A stretch of DNA of 33,334 bases from positions 1 to 33,334 of the forward strand of contig JADHXQ010000055.1 of NCBI GenBank assembly GCA_016782885.1, written 5' to 3'. The position numbers were made by a program, and so were the translations under genes. The notes under the pieces were generated by a model. The model made no database searches, had not been told where the DNA came from, and saw nothing but the letters and a program-made list of their open reading frames with translations. Numbering within the stretch: the stretch's first letter is position 1; every line of letters begins with the position of its first letter. This DNA comes from Phycisphaerae bacterium (GTDB lineage Bacteria > Planctomycetota > Phycisphaerae > SM23-33). This document shows, piece after piece, positions 1 to 6,302 of the stretch.

Positions 1-29
1 CGGGGTGGGCAATCAAGCTGGCGGTCGGG

Positions 30-51
30 TATAATACGGGACAGTATCCCG
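30..51 (+). promoter_or_regulatory. -10 box with overlapping palindrome
   Basis: A consensus TATAAT lies at 30-35, directly followed by an inverted repeat CGGGA-cagta-TCCCG at 37-51. The start of transcription would fall inside the palindrome, as for an operator. No convincing -35 box is seen, and the window edge limits the view. The likely target is the lipoprotein pair that follows. Confidence 0.35.
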
Positions 52-74
52 CGCATTAGAGGCGCTTTTAGTAA

Positions 75-104
75 GACTGAGAGTGAGACTGAGAGTGAGA
101 CTGA
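75..104 (+). repeat. 12-bp tandem repeat over a start codon
   Basis: The unit GACTGAGAGTGA occurs twice (75-86 and 87-98), followed by a half copy (99-104). It spans the proposed GTG starts of the first lipoprotein gene. Because the unit is a multiple of three, gain or loss of a copy would keep frame and add or remove four residues. Confidence 0.85.
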
Positions 105-763
105 CATATAAATCCGGATTAAAAACGCTTCCGGCGGTGGTGTGCGTATTGATGCTGCTGACCGGCGGTTGCGGAACGGCGATGTACTTTCTGTGGCCTT
201 TCGGCAGGACGGTGACGATACCGGCCGAGTTCGACGGTCTGAAGAACCGCAGTGTCGCCGTCGTCGTCTTCGCCCGGGAATCAACCCAGTTTGAATATCC
301 CTGGGCGGTAATGAATCTCTCCGCGGTGACCTCGGCGAGGCTGCGGGCGGGAGTAAAGGGCGTAACGACTGTCTCAGCGCAGAAGATAACCGCCTACCAG
401 CGAAAGAACCTGCACTGGGTGGAGATGGACAGGACGGCGCTGGGCAAGGCGCTCAAGGCGGATTTCGTGTTGTATATCTCGCTGGTGGAGTTTTCGACGG
501 TCGAGGAAGGTTACGTGGACCTGCTCCGCGGAAAGATTAACGGCGAGGTCAAGGTCTACGACTGCTCGAAGAGAGAAGCTGACGCGTGCGTATGGACGTG
601 CGATAATATCCGGGTCGCGTTCCCCAAGACCGCCACGGTGCGAACCGCCAAGAACGAGGCGGACATACGCTCGGTGATCATGGTGAAGTTCAGTGAGAAA
701 CTCGCCAAAAAATTCTACTCGTACAAGGTCGACAGGGAAGACCTCGACAAGGAAGACCTATGA
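83..763 (+). CDS. putative lipoprotein, first of a tandem pair
   Basis: This is a predicted outer- or inner-membrane-anchored lipoprotein of 226 residues. An N-terminal hydrophobic stretch ends in a lipobox (LLTGGC, Cys at about residue 30). The mature part starts with a beta-strand-like segment (VAVVVF) and ends in an amphipathic helix (KLAKKFY). I recognise no named family; the pattern faintly recalls CsgG/LpoB-like lipoproteins, which is inference only. The start is uncertain: GTG at 83 lies in a 12-bp tandem repeat and a GTG at 95 would also work, and neither has a clear Shine-Dalgarno sequence. The stop overlaps the next start by four bases (ATGA), so the two genes are translationally coupled. 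The downstream protein looks like a diverged paralogue. Confidence 0.8.
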   Translation: MRLRVRLTYKSGLKTLPAVVCVLMLLTGGCGTAMYFLWPFGRTVTIPAEFDGLKNRSVAVVVFARESTQFEYPWAVMNLSAVTSARLRAGVKGVTTVSAQKITAYQRKNLHWVEMDRTALGKALKADFVLYISLVEFSTVEEGYVDLLRGKINGEVKVYDCSKREADACVWTCDNIRVAFPKTATVRTAKNEADIRSVIMVKFSEKLAKKFYSYKVDREDLDKEDL

Positions 764-1416
764 ATCGCGGACGACAGATTATCCTGATTGCACTTCTGGC
801 GGCCATGTGCGCCGCGATTGGCGGCTGTCAGATGTTCGCGTGGCTGGTGAACGTAATGATACCTCCCAAACCTGTCCCGGCCGCCTACGAATTCGCCCCC
901 GGCGGAAAGGTGCTCGTGCTGGTGGACGACCTGGGAAAGCCCGTGCGATACGAACAGATCAAACGCCTTCTGACCGAGAAGGTCAACAGGCTCCTGCTGG
1001 ACAACAAAGCCGTCGGGAAAGTCGTCTCCTACCAGGACATATTTCGCCTGATAGCCAGCCGGAAGGATTTCAATAGCCTGGGCATCGCCAACATCGCCCG
1101 CGAATTGGGCGCCAACCAGGCCATCTACGTTCGCCTCGATGAGTTCTCGCTCAAGGACAATCCCAATATCAGCCTGTGGCACGGTCAACTGGGCGTTTCG
1201 GTTCGCGTGGTGGACATCGAGGGCAACACCAAGTGGCCCATCGATCGTCCCGAGGGGCACAAACCCGAAGCGGCGGAAACTTCTCAAGTAGACAACCCCT
1301 CTCCAACCTACGGCGCAAAAATCGCCACCGAGCTCGCCGACGAGATGGCCGGAAAAATCGCAAAACTGTTCTACAAACACTCGGAATCTCGCGGACACAT
1401 GCCGGGCGGGGACTGA
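760..1416 (+). CDS. putative lipoprotein, second of a tandem pair
   Basis: A 218-residue predicted lipoprotein with a signal peptide ending in a lipobox (AIGGC, Cys at residue 23). The ATG overlaps the upstream stop by four bases. The mature part repeats the plan of the upstream protein. A strand segment VLVLVDDL is followed by an alpha/beta region, then ANQAIYVRLDEFS, which matches ADFVLYISLVEFS in the first protein. Both end in a similar helix (KIAKLFY versus KLAKKFY). I infer a duplicated gene pair whose products may act together at the membrane. No enzymatic motif is seen. A weak GC hairpin (1428-1440) follows, without a T-run. Confidence 0.85.
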   Translation: MNRGRQIILIALLAAMCAAIGGCQMFAWLVNVMIPPKPVPAAYEFAPGGKVLVLVDDLGKPVRYEQIKRLLTEKVNRLLLDNKAVGKVVSYQDIFRLIASRKDFNSLGIANIARELGANQAIYVRLDEFSLKDNPNISLWHGQLGVSVRVVDIEGNTKWPIDRPEGHKPEAAETSQVDNPSPTYGAKIATELADEMAGKIAKLFYKHSESRGHMPGGD

Positions 1417-1508
1417 AAACCAGGACCGCGCCACCGGCGCAACGCCCCCAAAAACAAGCAGATGCGCTCTCGATTGTAAAATAATCACCCTACAATCCGG
1501 ATTTATGC

Positions 1509-1536
1509 TTGACGTGTAAGGTTATCACCTTATAAT
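1509..1536 (+). promoter_or_regulatory. sigma70-type promoter
   Basis: TTGACG at 1509-1514 and a perfect TATAAT at 1531-1536 are separated by 16 bp. Transcription should start near 1543, giving a leader of about 100 nt before the gene at 1642. The leader contains a small hairpin (ACTGGA 1561-1566, TCCAGT 1574-1579) that I cannot assign to a known riboswitch class. Confidence 0.7.
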
Positions 1537-1641
1537 AGTGGTTGCTCAGAGAGGATGCAGACTGGAGTGGTATTCCAGTTCAAGTGCCGTGCCAACCGAG
1601 GTTGCAGTTTCGATTTGTCCGAGCCTTGAAATGAGGACGAA

Positions 1642-1893
1642 ATGAAGAGGTTGCTTTCATCGCGCTTTTTACCGGTTGCCATCATCCTTATTGTCGGCGT
1701 GGTGCTTCTGGCTCAGAACATGGGAATCGCAAGTTCCCGTGTGCCGGCGGAAACGTCCACCACCGACCCGACACTGGCCGCATCGCCCGCTCCGCAGATG
1801 GACTGGGCGCTGGCGGGCCTGTTGACAGGCGGAGCCCTGATCACACTGCTCCGACCAAGACGAAGGAAGATCGTCCACGTAACCGCCAAATAG
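1642..1893 (+). CDS. small membrane protein with CTERM-like tail
   Basis: An 83-residue protein with an N-terminal hydrophobic segment (about 10-27), a short Thr/Ser/Pro/Ala-rich middle, then PAPQMDW, a second hydrophobic segment (about 54-70) and a basic tail RPRRRK. The ATG follows a GAGG motif at 1633-1636. The C-terminal plan of a Pro-containing motif, membrane helix and Arg cluster resembles PEP-CTERM-type sorting tails, but the exposed segment would be only about 25 residues. It could equally be a plain two-helix membrane protein. Function unknown. It appears to be a single-gene unit with its own promoter. Confidence 0.7.
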   Translation: MKRLLSSRFLPVAIILIVGVVLLAQNMGIASSRVPAETSTTDPTLAASPAPQMDWALAGLLTGGALITLLRPRRRKIVHVTAK

Positions 1894-2025
1894 CTCCACA
1901 GCATCAATTGCAAACATAGCGCCGGGCATGGCCGCTTCCGCCCCGGCGCGGATCGGAATATTCGTCGGTCATTTTCCCCCATCCCGCGTGAGACGGCGGT
2001 TTCGCTGTCTGAATTCAAATCCAGT

Positions 2026-2031
2026 TATAAT
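2026..2031 (+). promoter_or_regulatory. -10-like box
   Basis: A TATAAT hexamer lies about 115 bp upstream of the zinc-ribbon membrane protein gene. No good -35 partner at 16-18 bp is visible, so this is a weak candidate. Confidence 0.3.
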
Positions 2032-2146
2032 CTCCTTTCTTGTGTTGCATTGTCGCCGCGTAGTCTTTATTGTTCTCTGTTAACGGGCTCGGCGGTTGGC
2101 CGGGCGGGACTATTTTGCAGGCAACGATCAACAAGAGGAGTCAGTT

Positions 2147-2845
2147 ATGATTCAAGTAACATGCGCATGCGGCGCAACCATGCAGGTCCAGGATGAGAAT
2201 GCGGGCAAGCAATGCAAATGCCCCAAGTGCGGAGCGATATGCCAGATCCCCGCAGCCGCGGCGGCCGTAGAAGCGGCGCCCGCTCCAGCGGCAGCTCCAC
2301 CAGCAGCACCAGCGCCCGCTCCGGCGGCAGCACCAGCGGCGCCTGTTGCAGGCAAGCGTCCCGGCGGTCTTACGGCGTTGGCGGTGCTGAACTTCGTCTT
2401 CGGCGGGTTTCAGATCATCGGCGGTTTGATGGGACTGGCCTGCAGCCAGGCCGTGTCGACTTCCCAGAGTTGGTCTGATCAATTTGGCCAAGCCATGCGT
2501 GAAGGCGCTCAGTCATCGGGAAATCGCGAGGCCATCAAGAGAACAAACGAGGTGTTCGGTGAAGCGGCGCAAAGCGCTTCCAGTTTCACCCTCATGTTCG
2601 GAATTCTGGGGCTTATCGTCGGTGCGCTTCTTATTACAGCGGGCATAGGCTACCTCAAGCAATCAAAAAAGACCGGGTGGACGCTCGGGAACATCTACGC
2701 AATTGTGGCGATCATCGGGGTGATTCTCCAGATAGCCATGATCGGCGTAACAGTCTGGTTCATATTCATCCTCGGTCTGGTTTATCCAATCGTAACGCTG
2801 GCGCTTCTGAACACCGCGTTCAAGGAAAGTTTCCCGAATCCGTAA
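2147..2845 (+). CDS. zinc-ribbon membrane protein
   Basis: A 232-residue protein. The ATG at 2147 has a strong AGAGGAG site six bases upstream, which favours it over the longer TTG-initiated frame from 2096. Residues 1-35 form a zinc-ribbon-like knuckle (Cys 6, 8, 23, 25, 28 and 32, with the pattern CxC...CxCPxCG). An Ala/Pro-rich linker follows to about residue 75, then three to four hydrophobic segments. Such zinc-ribbon plus membrane proteins are frequent in Planctomycetota, but their role is not established. The next gene has a similar plan, with a small cytosolic domain followed by membrane helices, so the two may form a functional pair. Confidence 0.85.
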   Translation: MIQVTCACGATMQVQDENAGKQCKCPKCGAICQIPAAAAAVEAAPAPAAAPPAAPAPAPAAAPAAPVAGKRPGGLTALAVLNFVFGGFQIIGGLMGLACSQAVSTSQSWSDQFGQAMREGAQSSGNREAIKRTNEVFGEAAQSASSFTLMFGILGLIVGALLITAGIGYLKQSKKTGWTLGNIYAIVAIIGVILQIAMIGVTVWFIFILGLVYPIVTLALLNTAFKESFPNP

Positions 2846-2850
2846 TTCGC

Positions 2851-2918
2851 GCACATCCCCGGATGTGCCTGGGGCCCAGCTTCTCCGGGCATGCCTGACC
2901 GCGAGTCAGGCATGTCCG
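2851..2918. terminator. two tandem hairpins after the zinc-ribbon gene
   Basis: The first palindrome (2851-2868) pairs GCACATC with GATGTGC. The second is a 10-bp perfect stem CATGCCTGAC/GTCAGGCATG (2890-2899 with 2905-2914). It extends to about 14 bp (2886-2918) with one G-T pair and has a 5-nt loop. There is no T-run, so this is either an atypical terminator or mRNA-stabilising structure, or a REP-like element. Confidence 0.5.
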
Positions 2919-2980
2919 CCCTGTTGGGCTGGACCGCGCACTGTGATAACGCAGATAACTGCAGTGGGATCGTTGGATGA

Positions 2981-3490
2981 ATGAATAAGTGGCATTGTGC
3001 AATCAACGGCGCAAAGTATGGTCCGGTATCCGCCCAGGAGCTGCGCAATTGGCTGGCGGAGGGCAGGCTCAAACCTGCCGACTATGTCTGGTGCGAAGGC
3101 ATGTCCGACTGGGTACCGTTCAACACTGTCGAAGAACTCAACTCCGGAATAGTCCCCCAGCCCGGCGGAGGGGTTTACATGCAAGGTCCCGGTCTGGCCG
3201 GTCCGCAGCAGGGAAACGGACTGGCAGTGGCGGGAATGGTCCTTGGGATCGTGAGCCTGGTCCTTATTTGCATATGGTTCGTTAGCTTGCCGTGTGCGAT
3301 TGTAGGACTCTGCCTGAGCGTTGTGGGCAAGAACAAGGCACTGGAAACCAACTCGGGCGGAGGAATGGCCATCACCGGACTCGTCCTGTCATGCGTCACA
3401 CTCGCTTTGTTAGTAGTATTATTAGTCATGTTCTTCATGGGGTTGGGCATGATGGGCAGCGCCTTTCGGAACCTGCCCAGGCCCCGTTGA
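2981..3490 (+). CDS. GYF_2 and DUF4190 domain membrane protein
   Basis: A 169-residue protein. Residues 3-50 match the GYF_2 domain pattern (WHCAINGAKYGPVSAQEL, then VWCEGMSDWVPF), a small module thought to bind proline-rich peptides. After a Gly/Pro linker, the second half has the DUF4190 layout: NGLAVAGMVLGIVSLV, a second helix, the glycine-rich GGGMAITGLVLS and a long hydrophobic helix. The protein is therefore expected in the cytoplasmic membrane with the GYF_2 module in the cytosol. Family function is unknown. The ATG has only a weak purine-rich site upstream. It may be co-transcribed with the zinc-ribbon gene 135 bp upstream, through the hairpin region. Confidence 0.88.
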   Translation: MNKWHCAINGAKYGPVSAQELRNWLAEGRLKPADYVWCEGMSDWVPFNTVEELNSGIVPQPGGGVYMQGPGLAGPQQGNGLAVAGMVLGIVSLVLICIWFVSLPCAIVGLCLSVVGKNKALETNSGGGMAITGLVLSCVTLALLVVLLVMFFMGLGMMGSAFRNLPRPR

Positions 3491-3510
3491 GACCGGGCCG
3501 TTCTGACGTA

Positions 3511-3538
3511 TTGCATCTCGGCTTGTCGCGCGTATAAT
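3511..3538 (+). promoter_or_regulatory. candidate promoter for the NifU-type gene
   Basis: TTGCAT at 3511-3516 and TATAAT at 3533-3538 are separated by 16 bp, about 50 bp before the start codon of the NifU-type gene. The -10 is perfect and the -35 partial. Confidence 0.55.
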
Positions 3539-3588
3539 GACCTACCCGGGACGAAATGTAATCCGGACCGACAGATTAGGAGTATTCC

Positions 3589-3861
3589 ATGGCTGAGTGT
3601 AATTGTGGTGACAGCGATTCAACAACTGTAGGGCTCGACGCCCGCGTGCAGGAAGTTATCGATACGATTCGCCCGCTTCTGCAGGCCGACGGCGGCGATA
3701 TCGAACTGGTGTCGGTCGACGCCGAAACGGGCAAGGTCTCCGTTCGCCTCCAGGGCGCCTGCAAGGGCTGCCCGGGCGCCGCGATGACGCTGAAGATGGG
3801 CGTCGAACGCCATCTCAAAGAGAAAGTGCCCGAAGTCACAGAAGTGGTCGCGGTTCAATAA
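3589..3861 (+). CDS. NifU C-terminal domain Fe-S scaffold protein
   Basis: A 90-residue stand-alone NifU C-terminal (Nfu) domain. Residues 18-90 carry the family signature VQEVIDTIRPLLQADGGDI and the cluster-binding CxxC (Cys58, Cys61, in GACKGCPGAAMTLK). Nfu proteins bind a Fe-S cluster at a dimer interface and deliver it to target enzymes in the cytoplasm. The short N-terminus has two further Cys residues (MAECNCGDS), which is unusual for the family and could be an extra metal site. AGGAG at 3578-3582 supports the start. The gene stands alone, with no suf or isc genes in view. Confidence 0.93.
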   Translation: MAECNCGDSDSTTVGLDARVQEVIDTIRPLLQADGGDIELVSVDAETGKVSVRLQGACKGCPGAAMTLKMGVERHLKEKVPEVTEVVAVQ

Positions 3862-3924
3862 CCCGCCCCGCCGGCGCGCCGCAGTCCGGTGTTCTGTCCG
3901 AACAGTATTGTCGGCAGGTGGGCG

Positions 3925-3940
3925 GTGTGGATATCCACAC
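3925..3940. promoter_or_regulatory. 16-bp perfect palindrome, possible operator
   Basis: GTGTGGATATCCACAC is a perfect dyad lying about 90 bp before the DUF6807 gene that begins the carbohydrate cluster. Its size suits a dimeric repressor site, but no regulator gene is adjacent. Confidence 0.4.
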
Positions 3941-4032
3941 AGCCTGATACGCCACAAGTTTAGATGCCATTGCCCTGCTAAACGGGGGAGACGGACGTTG
4001 ATTTGGGGTTCTTGATACGGGACAATGCGGGC

Positions 4033-5004
4033 ATGAAACTACACGTCCATATCCTGTGCGTATTGGCGGCGACGACGCTGAGTGCGGGGGGCACAATCAT
4101 CGTCTGCGACATGTTGCGGGGCAAGGACGCTATGACTGTCCGCCGTGCCCACAACAATCAGCACCTCGAAATACTCGATGGCGACAAGTGCGTCCTGCGG
4201 TACAACTTCAAGAACGTGCCAGTGCCCAAAACCGCCAAGGGCAAGTACGCCGTCGCACGCGGCGACTACATCCACCCGCTCTATGGACCCCGCGGTGAGG
4301 TACTGACCAAGGACTACTCGCCCGAGCACCCCCACCACCGGGGCTTATACTGGGCCTGGCCGGAAGTGTTCTACAAATCCCAGAAACGCGACCTCCATGC
4401 GCTCCAGGGCGTCTTCGCCCGACCCGACAAAATCGTCGGCACAGTAACCGGAAAGGATTCGGCGACGATAGCAGCCGCCAGCAAGTGGCTCTGGGATACC
4501 GAGGAGATCGTCGCGGAGACGGCTACCATCACCTCCCGTAAAGCCATCGCCGACGGGCTGCGAATCATCGATCTGAAATTCGAGTTCACCGCACTGGTCG
4601 AAGGCGTCTCGATCGCCCGTCGCGGACAGAAGGCATACGGGGGCTTCAACATGCGATTCTCAGCGCGGAAGGACCAGAAGATCGTCAAATACACCGACCC
4701 GGTCGGCAAGAAGCCCCGGCGGGCCTGGGCACAGATCGTCGGCGTCCCGCCTGAGGGCAAAGATGCAGTGTCGGTAGCTGTCTTCCAGCACGCGGCGAAC
4801 CCGCACTACCCCGGCGACTGGGTGGACTACCCGAAGTTGAACTGGCTCCAGCCGACATTCCCGTCCAAGGGCGCCAAATACGTGCTGACCAAGGGCAAGC
4901 CGCTCGTTTTGAGATTCCGCCTGTGCATTCAGAATGGCAAGATGACCGACAAGCAACTGGCCGAACAATGGATCGACTTTAACCGGCCAGCGAGGAGTAA
5001 ATAA
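4033..5004 (+). CDS. DUF6807 (PmoA-like) exported protein
   Basis: A protein of about 323 residues. Conserved features are the early YIHPLYGPRGEVLTKD segment and HPHHRGLYWAW, which are typical of DUF6807 proteins annotated as PmoA-like in Planctomycetota and Bacteroidota. They are not true methane monooxygenase subunits. ATG 4033 gives a clean signal peptide (MKLHVHILCVLAATTLSAGG), while an in-frame TTG at 4003 would add ten residues after a distant GGGGGAG. The stop overlaps the next ATG by one base (TAATG), so the gene is coupled to the Gfo/Idh/MocA gene, a common pairing in carbohydrate loci. The biochemical activity is not known; a role in sugar processing outside the cytoplasm is inferred. 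Confidence 0.85.
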   Translation: MKLHVHILCVLAATTLSAGGTIIVCDMLRGKDAMTVRRAHNNQHLEILDGDKCVLRYNFKNVPVPKTAKGKYAVARGDYIHPLYGPRGEVLTKDYSPEHPHHRGLYWAWPEVFYKSQKRDLHALQGVFARPDKIVGTVTGKDSATIAAASKWLWDTEEIVAETATITSRKAIADGLRIIDLKFEFTALVEGVSIARRGQKAYGGFNMRFSARKDQKIVKYTDPVGKKPRRAWAQIVGVPPEGKDAVSVAVFQHAANPHYPGDWVDYPKLNWLQPTFPSKGAKYVLTKGKPLVLRFRLCIQNGKMTDKQLAEQWIDFNRPARSK

Positions 5005-6287
5005 TGAGCACTCGCAAAAAGAAAACTCTCTCTCGCCGCGGATTCATTAAGACTCTCGCAGCGGGCGCCGCGATTCCCGCCATCGTGCCGTCAAGCGCTC
5101 TTGGCGCCGGCGGGGCGGTCGCACCGAGCAACCGCATCGCAATGGGCTTCATCGGCACGGGCGGACGGATGAACGCGCTTTTCGGAGGATTCCTTCCGCA
5201 GAAGGACGTACAGGCGATCGCGGTGGCGGACCCGCGCGACAAAGCCCGCCTCGCCGCGGCGAAAAAAACAAAAGTAGACCCGAAGTCCTCCTACCGCGAC
5301 TTCCGCGAACTCGTCGCGCGCGACGACATCGACGCGGTCGCCATCGCCAGCCCGGATTACTGGCACGTGCCGCTGTCGATAGCGGCGATCAAATCCGGAA
5401 AGGACGTCTACTGCGAAAAACCGCTGAGCAACACGATCTCCGAGGGGCGTTTGCTCGTCGATACGGTCAAGCGATACGGGGCGGTCTTCCAGCACGGAAC
5501 GCAACTGCACTCGATGCGAACCGTCCACCAGGCCTGCCAACTCGTCCGCAACGGGCGGATCGGCGAACTCAAGCGGATCGTAATCGGCTCGCCGCCCGGC
5601 AAGCGCGCGGGCCTGCCCCGCAGCGAGGCCGTCCCGGCAGATATCGATTACGACCTGTGGCAGGGCCCGGCACCGCTGCGACCTTACAACTCGGTCGTCG
5701 TCAACAAAACCGGGTGGTACTTCATCAGCGACTACTCTCAGAGCGGTTGGATCGCGGGATACGGAGTACACGATCTCGACATCGCACAGTGGGCTATCGG
5801 CATGGGGCGGACCGGGCCTGTCGAGATCGAGGGGCGCGGCGTTTTCCCGGCAGACGGGCTTTACGATACGGTCATGGCCTACGAACTGGAATTCACGTAT
5901 CCAAACGGCGTGAAACTGCTGATGACAGACACCTCGCGCAACCGCCACGGCGTGACGTTCCTCGGAAGCGAAGGAAAGGTCTACACGCGATACACCATCG
6001 AGACCGAGCCCAAGTCGCTTGCCCGGGCGGAATTCAGCCCCGGCGACACCCTCCTGGAAAAAAGTCCCGGGCACCAGCGGAACTTCGTGGACTGCGTAAA
6101 GAGCAGACAGGAACCGGTAACGTCAGCGGAAATCGCACACCGCGCGACATCCACCGCGCTGCTGGGCGGAATAGCTGTGAAACTCGGACGCAAACTCCGC
6201 TGGAACCCCGAGACCGAACGATTCATCGACGACCCCCAGGCCGACTCACTGTTAACCTGCGCAATGCGCCCGCCGTGGCGCCTGTAG
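5004..6287 (+). CDS. Gfo/Idh/MocA oxidoreductase, Tat-exported
   Basis: A 427-residue NAD(P)-dependent sugar oxidoreductase-family protein. The N-terminus has a twin-arginine signal (SRRGFIK, Arg11-Arg12) and an Ala-rich h-region. A Rossmann motif (GFIGTGGR, about 48-55) and the family EKP motif (residues 138-140, in DVYCEKPLS) follow. The C-terminal domain contains DLDIAQWAIG and the ending KLRWNPETERF common in planctomycete members. Tat export implies folding with its cofactor in the cytoplasm before transport. GAGGAG just upstream supports the start. It is translationally coupled to DUF6807 and 15 bp from the GH123/DUF4091 gene, so it should act on a sugar from the same glycan. The exact substrate is unknown. 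Confidence 0.93.
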   Translation: MSTRKKKTLSRRGFIKTLAAGAAIPAIVPSSALGAGGAVAPSNRIAMGFIGTGGRMNALFGGFLPQKDVQAIAVADPRDKARLAAAKKTKVDPKSSYRDFRELVARDDIDAVAIASPDYWHVPLSIAAIKSGKDVYCEKPLSNTISEGRLLVDTVKRYGAVFQHGTQLHSMRTVHQACQLVRNGRIGELKRIVIGSPPGKRAGLPRSEAVPADIDYDLWQGPAPLRPYNSVVVNKTGWYFISDYSQSGWIAGYGVHDLDIAQWAIGMGRTGPVEIEGRGVFPADGLYDTVMAYELEFTYPNGVKLLMTDTSRNRHGVTFLGSEGKVYTRYTIETEPKSLARAEFSPGDTLLEKSPGHQRNFVDCVKSRQEPVTSAEIAHRATSTALLGGIAVKLGRKLRWNPETERFIDDPQADSLLTCAMRPPWRL

Positions 6288-6302
6288 CAACGAGGTATTC
6301 AA

